This document shows, one piece after another, positions 8,815-16,894 of a DNA stretch of 17,753 nucleotides. The DNA is from Ettlia oleoabundans (lineage: Eukaryota; Chlorophyta; Chlorophyceae; Chlamydomonadales), in the NCBI GenBank assembly GCA_019693395.1, contig JAAMXP010001712.1:1-17753 (forward strand), read 5' to 3'. A model generated the notes under the pieces. That model had not been told where the DNA came from, ran no database searches, and saw nothing but the letters and a program-made list of their open reading frames with translations. How positions within the stretch are numbered: the stretch's first letter is position 1; each line of letters opens with the position of its first letter. The position numbers and the translations under genes were made by a program.

Positions 8815-10642
8815 TCATACACACAGAGGCTGCAGCTCAGGCGGTATGGATATATTGTGGGCAGCAAGCAGGCCTAGGTCCAGCCGCCATTGCTCTGTGC
8901 TGCGTTGCTGGCGCAGCTGCCGCGCGTGTTCCAAGTACAGCTGCGTGTCCTCTGACGTCCAGCCGTTCAGCTGCTGCAGCAGCATGGTAAGGCCTGCTGC
9001 CGACTGGGGGTCAAGCTCAAGCAAGCCGCCGATCTGCTGCACCTCCGGTGCCTCTGCTCGGAAGCCCAGCAGGCGCAGCACACGCTGCTCATCATCAAAC
9101 TGCCAGCGCTCGTGCACAGCCGCCAGCGGCGCCGCCGTCACCTCACACCGTCCCTGCGCTGCTGCCAGCGTGGCCGACTTCAAAACAGCCCAGGCATCGC
9201 CGCCACTTGGGGCCAGGTGCAGCCCCAACTTTACGTAAGGAGCCAGGTTGGCAGGGAAGGCATAAACCTCCACTGGCGGGATGGTAGGCTGCACCAGCAC
9301 CTGCAAGTTGGCACCAGTGCAAATTAGCTGACTGACAGCAGGTATAGGCGTACATTGGGCTCAATATGAGTCAGTGCTGCACCCTTGGGAGCATGACACC
9401 GCCAAACAGGAAGGAACCACAACAACGCTGGTGCAGCTCAAAACTGCAACATGTGGGCTAACCAGGGAGGCATGTTTTGACAAGGCATTGCGCTCACCGT
9501 GAGCCCCCACAGTCCCTGCTCTCCCTGCTGACCCACGCTCCCCACGGCGCCAAAGCATAGATCCTGCAGGTTGGTTGACAGGTGGACAGGCACACAAGCA
9601 TGGATTGTCTGCCGAGGTTGCACAAAATGGACCCCAACCCGCAAATATGCAGCCTGTTTAACGAATCACTCCTTGTGCTGCAGCAACGGCACGCCAAGCA
9701 CAAAACAAGCCAGCAGCATGCCTGTCTCTCCATGTCGGCAGCTCGTGCCCCAAACACAGCATCCTGTATGCACACATCTGCGGCCTCTCACACTCGCCTG
9801 CGGAAAGTGGTTTGTCTTGTCTCGCGCGATATAGCCCACAGCACAGTCAGCTAAAGTGCGGATGGCCACGGCATGGGGGTCGTGCGGGTTGTCTGCTTCA
9901 CGCACAAGGGCCAGTGCCTGGCCTGCAGGCAGCACAAAAGGGGAGGAAGGCATGCACAGCACATATGAAGCATGCAACGATGAATTGACTTTTCCAGGCA
10001 GCAAATAAGTGACTTTTCCTTCAGCCAGATACTTGATTACGCTAAAATACACTGGATGGGACCTGCACAGCTGCACCACGCATAGAGGCAGCACCAGCTG
10101 GCTGCCATGGTGCTTGCATTGGTGCTGCCCCAGCAAACAGCCGGGCGTGACTGCTCAGTACACCCTTGTAGCTTAAACACCAACAAACACGCACCTCTGC
10201 GTAGCTGCGCGATGAGCGCTTGGCGTCCTTCAAAGGACACGCCCACAGCTCGGAAATGCTGGACCAGCAGCAGCCTCCGCAGCCCGCGGCGGCTGGCCAG
10301 CACCGACGGCTCCACGGGCGCCACTGGGGGCACCCCACCGCTACTTTGCACTGGTTCATGTGCCGGGGGTGGGCTATGGCTGTCTGCTGGCCCTTCCATG
10401 GGAGCAGATGGCGTGCGCACAGCGGCGTAGCGGTCCGCCCGCGTGTCGCGCCCACCCGGTGCCCGCCCCGCCGCCGCAGCTACTCCCCGACGCTGCTGCC
10501 CCTGGTCGGCACGTAGAAAGGCCGACAACGACCCGGCAGCATGCGGCTGTTGTGCGGGAGTAGCTCGTGGTGGCAAGCTGCAGAGCATGGTGACGAACTG
10601 GCGCGCGGCTGCAAGTTGGAAACGTCGGGATCGTGCGGCCAT
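8815..10642 (-). CDS. HIRAN-domain protein (stand-alone, no helicase)
   Basis: Four exons on the minus strand join in phase to 376 residues: 10642-10195, 9922-9792, 9563-9498 and 9300-8815. The HIRAN domain starts near residue 130: VGVSFEGRQALIAQLRRG, then ALALVREADNPHDPHAVAIR and CAVGYIARD, which match the conserved 'LVREPDNPxDPxAVxV...VGYIPR' core. The core is split by the first intron, and the phase-1 join at G150 restores it exactly. HIRAN domains bind DNA ends, for example in the fork-remodelling protein HLTF. Here no SNF2 helicase or RING follows. Instead there is a domain with VSVGQQGEQGLWGL-type sequence and VEVYAFPANLAPYVKLGLHL, then an alpha-helical C-terminus (LLGFRAEAPEVQQIGGLLEL). 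The first 30 residues (MAARSRRFQLAAARQF) are basic and lack acidic residues, which could be an organelle transit peptide; this is inference. It is divergent from RTRAF. Confidence 0.87.
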
Positions 10643-10926
10643 GCACCTAATAATCCTGCTGATCTAGAGCAGGTGATGAGGCGAAGCACAGAGCGTCCTG
10701 ACAAAAGGTAGCCTTCTTTGGTCCAGGTAATGTGCCAAGGCAGTTGGGTATTGTTAACGAAAGGAACGAGACAGGGGCCAGGGAAAATATGAAAATATGA
10801 TGAGTCCAAGATGATCGAAGTGCCACCTGTGATGGCGTGGCAGCATTTTGTTCCGAAACCCCTCCTCACGTGTTCAGATAACATCCCAAGGAGCTCACTA
10901 ACAATAGACGTCCGGCATCGCGCAGC
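10643..10926. promoter_or_regulatory. Shared divergent promoter region, HIRAN gene / RTRAF
   Basis: The 284 bases between the two start codons must hold both 5' UTRs and both promoters. There is a locally AT-rich patch with the direct repeat GAAAATATGAAAATATGA at about 10783-10800. No definite TATA box or other element was recognised. Confidence 0.5.
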
Positions 10927-12352
10927 ATGTCGTCATCACCGCTCATTCCGTTTCTACTGCGCTCGCTCAAGTACCCCCGTGCCGATGCATGCAACCATGA
11001 TGATCCTGCACAGCTCCAGGCGGTGGTAGTGTGGCTCGAGAACACCCGCGTCCGCCTGTACCCCCTCGATGGCCGAAAGCAGCTACAAAGCGGCAACCCG
11101 GCTGAGTGGCAGGCGGCCTTGCAGAAGTATCTGACGGACTTGGAATGTCCTTTGAAGCTGGATGGCGCCAACCACCGCGCAGTGCTGCAATGGCTGCTCA
11201 CGCATGCAGGTGCGGAGGCGGCAGTGATGGCTGGCAGCACGGCTCGATTTGGCTGACTATAGGCTTGCAGTATACATGCTGTATATGGATGCAGTACCAA
11301 CCGCCATGTGAGCATAAGAGTTTCAAAGTTGCTGATAATTATTGACCGGTCAACTGGTCTTGCGGCCTGCCAAATCTGCTCTATACCTGGCTGACCTGCC
11401 TGCCATCACCACGTGCTGAAACTTGCTGCCCTGTGACCTCTTCCCCAACATTCTCTGATTGTGCAGTGGGGCTAGAGTACACGGACACCTCGCAGCAGCT
11501 GAACCAGCTGACGCAGCGGGTGGAGGTGGAGGTAGGGCCGCCAGAGGAGTGGTCTGAAGCGCAGCTGCCGCCATTCCCGGACATCACCACCAATGCAGTT
11601 CGAGTGGCCCTGCTGCAGCTGCAGCAAATGCTGCACGTCGAACTCGGCAGCAGCAGCCGCTTGGCGGGCGGAGACTACACAAGTGCTGGCTCATCGGCAG
11701 CGGCAGGCCCTGCAGAGGCGACAGCGGAGGGGCTGCAGCGGGTGCACGCCATGCTGGAAACCTGCGTGCTGCCAGCCCTTGCTGAGCTGGCCAAGCAGCA
11801 GCAGCAAACCTCCACTAGCGGCGGCGGTGCCGGCAGCGGTACCGCATCTGCCCCCCCAGCAGCGGCAGCAGCGGCAGCAGCGGCCTCGCAGCAATCTGCA
11901 GCAGCCGCCATGCTGGCGCAGTACCCCCTCGGCTTCTCCACGGGGGACGGCGGCGCTGACCTGGCGGCTACCATCCTACGCATGCTCTACATCAAGGACC
12001 TGCGGGCCCTGCAGGTGCGGGAGGAAAGAAGAAACCAGAAGCTGCTGCTGTGCGCAGCAGGCTGCCTGGCTGTTCCGCACAAGTGACTGGCTTAACCGCA
12101 ATTGTTCGGTCTATCAACATAAAGCACAGGGACGAAGCCAGATGTTGAATTGGGTTCATGCATGCTTCTGGCCGTCTCAGTCAATGGTAAACCAGTTATT
12201 TGACCCCAAATAACACAAAGTGTCCACTACTTTGCGTATTTGCTTCTTGCCGCTCCGTTTTGCAGACTTTGGTGGATACAGCTATTGTGCAAGTCCAGGA
12301 GTACACAGCCAACCCACGCACAGACGCCAGCCTTGGCAAGGTTGGTAGATAG
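10927..12352 (+). CDS. RTRAF: RNA transcription, translation and transport factor (RTRAF/CLE7, C14orf166 family)
   Basis: Three exons join in phase: 10927-11209, 11467-12014 and 12266-12352, giving 305 residues. The N-terminus (LRSLKYPRADACNHDDPAQL, VVWLENTRVRLYPL, YLTDLECPLKL, AVLQWLLTHAVGLEYTD) and C-terminus (YPLGFSTGDGGADLAATIL, LYIKDLRALQ, ANPRTDASLGKVGR) match the human protein end to end, including the terminal LGKVGR. In animals RTRAF (hCLE) is a subunit of the tRNA-splicing ligase complex with RTCB, DDX1 and FAM98, shuttles with RNA, and has cap-binding and RNA polymerase II links. This copy is about 60 residues longer than the 244-residue human one because of a Ser/Gly/Ala/Gln-rich insert at about residues 160-235. 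TGTAA at 12541-12545 follows. The start is the only ATG before the conserved leucine-rich N-terminus. Confidence 0.93.
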
Positions 12353-12540
12353 CAGGCCGCGGTTGCGATGTTTATCGTCAAGCTGCAAACAGCGTGCCAG
12401 CAGCAAGGTCGGCAGATATCTGGCAGTAAGTCCGCGTTCACGGAGCCAAAGGCAGACAGCCCTGGCACACACAATGGTTGACTTGCAGCGGCTACGTGTG
12501 CGTACAGCCTTCTGACACTCGCTTTGTTGAAAGTTGCTGT

Positions 12541-12545
12541 TGTAA
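12541..12545 (+). terminator. TGTAA polyadenylation signal for RTRAF
   Basis: The chlorophyte poly(A) signal lies 189 bases past the RTRAF stop codon at 12352. Confidence 0.65.
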
Positions 12546-12604
12546 ACAAACAGAAACATCAATTATGTCCACTAAAGATCGTTGCAAGGTGTAGTGGAGA
12601 GAGG

Positions 12605-12609
12605 TTACA
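12605..12609 (-). terminator. TGTAA polyadenylation signal for MYND copy B
   Basis: TTACA on the + strand lies about 120 bases past the minus-strand stop at 12728. Together with 12541 it marks a tail-to-tail gene pair. Confidence 0.55.
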
Positions 12610-12727
12610 GCAATGAAACTGGTCAATATAGTATAGAAAAAAAGGCAGCAATCTCTTTGCCAAACAACAATGAGAGGTGACAAGATGGATGCAAATCAGG
12701 AATCAAATGGGCAAAGGAGGACCAGAC

Positions 12728-13971
12728 TCACTCACAAGATTGCTGCTGCACTGTTGAAGCCGTGGCTGCACTAGCCTCTACCTGCTGCTGCTGCTGCTGC
12801 TGGGTAGCCACTGCAGCTTTCAGCAGGCGGCAGAAACGCCTATGCGCCCGCCAATCCGCCTTGCAGCATGCCTCGCCGCAGTAGCAGACCTGGCCACAGG
12901 CGCCGCACCGCCGCCCCTGCACCTCAGCCTCGCTGGCGCCGCAGACGGTGGTGCAATGCACATTGGCACACTGCAGAGTCCCCAGTGCCCGTGGCACAAA
13001 CAGAGGCTCCTGCTCCAGCTGCGGTTGCTGTCCAGCAGATGCTGCCGGGGCTGCCCTTTCCACTGTTTTTGCCGCTGCTGCTGCTGCTGCTGCATGTGAC
13101 GTGCTTGCCTCACCAGCTGCACCTGCATCTGCTGCCGCCCATCCAACTCCATAATAGCTTCCTCCAGCACCGCCGCAAAATGCGACTGCAGCTTATGCCA
13201 GATTGTATTGCTGCTGCCTGCGCTGTCAAGACTACAACGCCGCACGTCTCTGCCTGGATTTGGCCTGAATCATGGCAAGCATGGCATCGTGGCCATCCTG
13301 CTCTGACGACCGCTTTTTCAGTTTCAGGAAATCAGGCGGCAGCTCTCTGGGTAGCACAATTCCAGCTGTCAACGCCTGGTCAATCTCGTGTACCGCCGCC
13401 ACCTGCTGCTCAGTGCCACAATGTAGCAAAGCGGACATCCCCACTGCTTCCTGCGTCCCGCGCTTGGTGACCTGGCAACCAGGTCAGATGAGGGGCGTCA
13501 GCACTGCGGCTCGCGCTAGCAGGTTCTGAGGAAGCCGCACCCCGGCTGTTGTCATCCTCTGCCGCGAGCAGCCTGTTGTGCGATGCTATGAAATCGGTGA
13601 CACGCTGCATCAAGCTGCATCAGGGAGGGGAAGTTTGGTTGCGTCCGCACCCAATGAGGGGACATCACGAGAAAGGCGGACGGCGGAAAGCCGCCGCAGG
13701 CACAGGCAGCATGTTCCGACTGGCTCAAGACACCGTAACCTCCGGCAAGTAGCATCGTTTCCTTGACATGCGCTAGTGATTAAAGGCCAACTGAGTTACG
13801 CCAAGCGTCAGACCTGGCAACCTCATTGCTGGGCACCTCCTCGTCTACCCTTGCAAAGCTGTCCAGCCCTTCCAGAAAGGTGTCCAGGTCCATCCGACAC
13901 AATGCTTCCAAATGTTTCGGCTCCCTGCCTAGCTCCCCGACGGCCACAAGTGAAAGCAGGGCGGCCGGCAC
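12728..13971 (-). CDS. MYND zinc-finger protein, copy B
   Basis: On the minus strand the last exon (about 13185-12728) carries a complete MYND finger: CANVHC, CGACGQ, YCGEACCKADWRAHRRFC. All zinc ligands, including the His lost in copy A, are present. It ends in a poly-Gln stretch and QQQSCE. The preceding exon (13471-13246) is firmly coding (MSALLHCGTEQQVAAVHEID, VLPRELPPDFLKLKKRS) and joins in phase 1 over a 60-base intron. Further upstream, likely coding blocks are about 13625-13540 (MQRVTDFIASHNRLLAAEDD) and 13971-13822 (LLSLVAVGELGREPKHLEAL, MDLDTFLEGLDSFARVDEE), but their joins and the start codon are not resolved. The finger is near-identical to copy A, whereas the upstream exons are unlike A. 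MYND domains mediate protein-protein contacts; the partner is unknown. A second frame (VLEEAIMELD) resembling copy A runs at about 13165-13136 but leads out of frame with the finger. Confidence 0.72.
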
Positions 13972-14526
13972 GAGACCGAGACCGCCGAGACGTCAGCCAC
14001 CGTAAAACTATCGGAAAACATCGTGATGGCCGCGCCTGATGGCCAGGACACGCCAAGCGCGTCCTGCCTGCTGGGGTCGGCGGAGCAATGCCGCTCCCAA
14101 GCGGCAATTTGACATAAGCCAGCGGCTCACTTCATATCACAGCTTTACATTTTAACCTGGGGTAATACAGCACATCTACAGGTCAGAAATGACAGAACAC
14201 CTAGATGCCCGCAGGATTAGCAAGCAGTTGCTTGCTGCACGGAGCTTCGGCACCACAACGCTGGCGACGGCAATGAGGCTTAACCCTCTCTGCCAGTGAT
14301 AAGCTCAGCTCCTGCCTGACTCTGCATCACCACAGTTCCTGACCTTTCTATTGAAAAGTTATCATAAATGCTCCCTGAACAAGGGAGAGGAGGCGCCACG
14401 CTGCGCGGGCAGCACGCTGCGGTGCCGCTAGCTGCAAGGGTGCAAGTGGATGCGCTCTTCACCCTGAGGCCTTCATCAGCTTTGCAACTCCACCTTCCAC
14501 GCTGCCCCCCGCGTTCTAGGGCTATC
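13972..14526. other. Intergenic region, MYND copy B 5' side / GPx copy 1 promoter and 5' UTR
   Basis: The GPx-copy-1 reading frame is open upstream of its ATG back to about 14368, but nothing there resembles a peroxidase and copy 2 has no counterpart. The 5' exon(s) of MYND copy B may extend into 13972-14107. No promoter motif was recognised. Confidence 0.5.
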
Positions 14527-16178
14527 ATGGGGCAGTGCGGCAGCTCTCCGCAGCCCAGCACCCCGTACACTAGCTTCTACGAGCTAACTGCGTTGGACAT
14601 CAACAAAGAACCCGTAGACTTCAGGTCGTTCGCCGGCAAGGTGGGCTGCCAGGGGTGCGGTGCAGGGCCTGCTGACTGCGGCACCTCACCCGTCACCGGC
14701 TTCATCCAGGGCCGCAGCTGCGCTCTGTCCGGACTCTCGGCAGGCAGCGGCACTCTAGTATGTATGCACATCTGTTTTCAGAAAAGTTCATTATATGCTA
14801 GCACTAAGGAGCCCAGCAAGTAACGCAATCGCCGCATCCTGTACTGCCATGCGCTGGACAGCGTCCCAGCTAAGCACTTCCTAGCATCTTAAAACCATAC
14901 GTGTCCCAGAGGCTGCCCCACTTCTGCAGGTGGTGCTGGTTTCCATCACAGCCTCCAAATGAGGCGGATATCGTGAGCCCCACCTCAAGGCGAGGTTGGC
15001 TCTTCCTTCTGTAATTCCATCACTGTGCCAGTTACGCACGCCATTGGAGGGTGCCTCATCATGATCCTCTGTGTCATAGGGTGTCTATGAGTTGACTCTG
15101 GCGAGCCTGGCTCACTGCCTGCCCATCTACCCAGCACCCTGCCTGCCTGCTTGCCGGCATGGCCTGTTGCAGGACTTCAAGCTCCTGACGGATGAGTACG
15201 GCTCGCGGGGATTTAATATAATGGCCTTCCCATGCAATCAGTTCATGAATAAGGATCCCGGGACCAACGAAGCGACTGCAGCCTTCATGCGCAGCCGCAA
15301 TTTCAGGCAAGTCGAAGGGTTGCTCAAGTTGATACCCCGCCCCTCAGTAAAGATCAAAGCAGGCAGCCGTAAAGTCACACCACTCTCCCAACACACCCCG
15401 CTCGGGTCCCAATGCGCCAGCCCTTGCGGGGCATTGGAGCAAGTCAACATCAACACGACTCACTGCCTGCTTGCTTTTAGATGCGTGTAGATATAGATGC
15501 AAATGTGCATTGGTGCAACAGGTGCTGCTGATAAGCTAGCAACATCACTCAGCATCCTGCACTTCTGCAGGGGTGTGCTGATGGACAAGGTGTTGGTTAA
15601 CGGGCGCAACGCCAGCCCAGTGTTTGACTACCTGAAGGTGGCATCAGGGAGCACAGAGCCCATACCCTGGCCGTGCGTGGGGGTGACTGCTGATGCTCAT
15701 GAGTTCAACTGGCAGGATCATCGAGAACTACGGGTTGGGCAGTGTCAACTTCACACACATCAACAAGTTAGGGGCTTGCAAACACCAATGTGCGTGCCGG
15801 AAAACAACTGGTGTTCTCTCCCTGCCTTCCCCCCACAGTTTCACCAAATTTTTGGTAGGCAAAGACGGGCGTGTGTACGGCCGCTTCCTACCCCGCACCC
15901 GGCCCGCAATGCTGGAGGCCAGCATTCAGCAGCTGCTTGCACAGGGAGAGGATGAGGGCAAGCCGGCGCCAGGCGCCACTGCGCAGCCTGCGGGTCATGG
16001 CATGGATGGCGGGGTCAGTGCCGCCAGCGAGTTATCTATCCGTCCCTCCGAGAGCGGCACCACCATTGGCACCTTTGTTGATGCAACCAAGCTGGCGTTG
16101 CACCGCCACAGGCCGGAGGATGACATGCTGCCCTCTCAGTGGCAGAAAAGCCAGACAACCTCACCAGCCGGGTGCTGA
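14527..16178 (+). CDS. GPX: Glutathione peroxidase, selenocysteine type, copy 1
   Basis: Exons 14527-14640, 14930-14989, 15173-15306, 15571-15672 and 15839-16178 give 250 codons including an in-frame TGA at 14960-14962. The TGA follows VVLVSITASK and precedes GGYREPHLK, exactly where GPx has its catalytic Cys or Sec. Later GPx landmarks are GFNIMAFPCNQF (catalytic Gln), DPGTNEATAAF, MDKVLVNGRNASPVFDYLK and FTKFLVGKDGRVYGRF. GPx enzymes reduce hydroperoxides with glutathione or thioredoxin; Sec versions occur in Chlamydomonas. The MGQCGSS start fits the N-myristoylation pattern (Gly2, Ser6) with Cys4 open to palmitoylation, so a membrane-bound form is inferred. Introns 2 and 3 use GC donors (GCGAGG, GCAAGT). 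The exon 4/5 join is the weakest: the in-phase GTGCGT join gives IPWPFTKF where WNFTKF is usual. A C-terminal extension of about 75 residues follows the core. A tandem copy lies downstream. Confidence 0.88.
14960..14962 (+). other. Probable selenocysteine UGA codon, GPx copy 1
   Basis: It is codon 11 of exon 2 (14930-14989) in the active-site motif ASK-U-GG. The surrounding frame is open and conserved, and the tandem copy has TGA at the identical position, which argues against a random nonsense mutation. Confidence 0.82.
14990..15172 (+). other. GC-AG intron in GPx copy 1
   Basis: The donor is CTCAAG|GCGAGG and the acceptor CTGTTGCAG|GACTTC, phase 0. Copy 2 has TTCAAG|GTGAGG at the same site, so the donor differs by one base (GT versus GC) between the copies. 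Confidence 0.75.
15307..15570 (+). other. GC-AG intron in GPx copy 1
   Basis: The donor is TTTCAG|GCAAGT and the acceptor ACTTCTGCAG|GGGTG. The phase-2 join rebuilds RSRNFRGVLMDKVLVNG. Confidence 0.75.
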
Positions 16179-16510
16179 CCCTGGCAGCGGCACTGTCACT
16201 GCTGCCGCCGCCGCTGCTGCTGCTGATGATATTGATGATGAGGATGTTGACGTGCAGCATGCATCCACTGCCCAGCAGCAGATGTCCAAGGTAGCGGCAC
16301 AGTTGGCTGTTGCCAACGACTGATGCTAGGCGCTGAACCCATCATACCCTAGTGGTTGCTTGGCTTTCCTGGCATTTCCTGTCCCCAAGGTTGGCTAAAT
16401 TTTTTGTGGTTCTCTTCCACTACTGCAATCTGTTTTATTCCAACATGCCTGCCAAAGATAGCCTGCCATTCTATTGGTGGCAGCTGACGACAGCTTGTGT
16501 GCAGCGCTCC

Positions 16511-16555
16511 ATGACGGAGGTGAAGGCAAAGCAGTGGCTGCCTTGCACCGCTGAC
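16511..16555 (+). promoter_or_regulatory. Candidate SECIS element in the 3' UTR of GPx copy 1
   Basis: ATGA (16511-16514) and TGAC (16552-16555) can form the tandem G-A/A-G core. Between them GGTG and AAGGCA pair with TGCCTT and CACC around one bulged G, with a small internal loop below. The 10-base apical loop AAGCAGTGGC begins with the AA expected of a SECIS. The weakness is that the sequence just outside the core does not form a clear helix I. It is the only 3' UTR site where I found TGA, AA and TGA in suitable order. Confidence 0.42.
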
Positions 16556-16727
16556 CCTCCCCGCCTGATTTCATGTGCTGCCCCTTGTGAGTCCCAGCTG
16601 CTCCCGCTCTTCTTTGTATGCACCCAAGGTTGCTAGACTGCGCTGTCCCCCACCCGCTGGACAATAAGTGGTCCACTTACTTCTGGCCTGCTTCCTGCCC
16701 ATTTGCTTCCAATCAATGCACTAGACC

Positions 16728-16732
16728 TGTAA
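16728..16732 (+). terminator. TGTAA polyadenylation signal for GPx copy 1
   Basis: TGTAA lies downstream of the candidate SECIS and 163 bases before the ATG of GPx copy 2, so it cleanly separates the tandem genes. Confidence 0.65.
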
Positions 16733-16894
16733 GAGGACCAAAGACATGACATGAGCCACCATGTACTGCCGGTAGCTTGTTGCAGTGCTGCTGGCTGGGT
16801 CCTGAGCACGCCCGTGGGAAGCTTCCAACTCAGTCGATCCTTCCTCGGCCTGTAAAGTTCAGGCTGCACCTCCAGCCCGCCTCCAAGGCCCAGC

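Larger units (their letters stand above)
12353..12727. other. Convergent 3' UTR region between RTRAF and MYND copy B
   Basis: No coding sequence is recognised. TGTAA for the + strand gene lies at 12541-12545 and TTACA (TGTAA on the minus strand) at 12605-12609, so the two transcripts may overlap slightly or meet tail to tail. Confidence 0.6.
16179..16894. other. 3' UTR of GPx copy 1 and short intergenic region before copy 2
   Basis: A GCTGCCGCC-rich stretch (about 16195-16323) is open in another frame and ends AQLAVAND then TGA; it could be an alternative C-terminus. The rest is non-coding and holds a candidate SECIS hairpin and a TGTAA signal. Only about 150 bases remain between the poly(A) region and the start of copy 2. 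Confidence 0.6.

Noticed and set aside
9938..10136. Extra coding exon of the HIRAN gene (frame with YFSVIKYLAEGKVTYLLPGK)
   Set aside because: Its acceptor phases do not fit exon 1. Splicing exon 1 directly to 9922 rebuilds an uninterrupted HIRAN core, so this stretch is intronic.
14368..14526. N-terminal transit-peptide extension of GPx copy 1 from an upstream in-frame ATG
   Set aside because: Copy 2 has an in-frame TAA shortly upstream of its ATG and no similar extension, while MGQCGSS is conserved in both copies. A longer form of copy 1 cannot be fully excluded.
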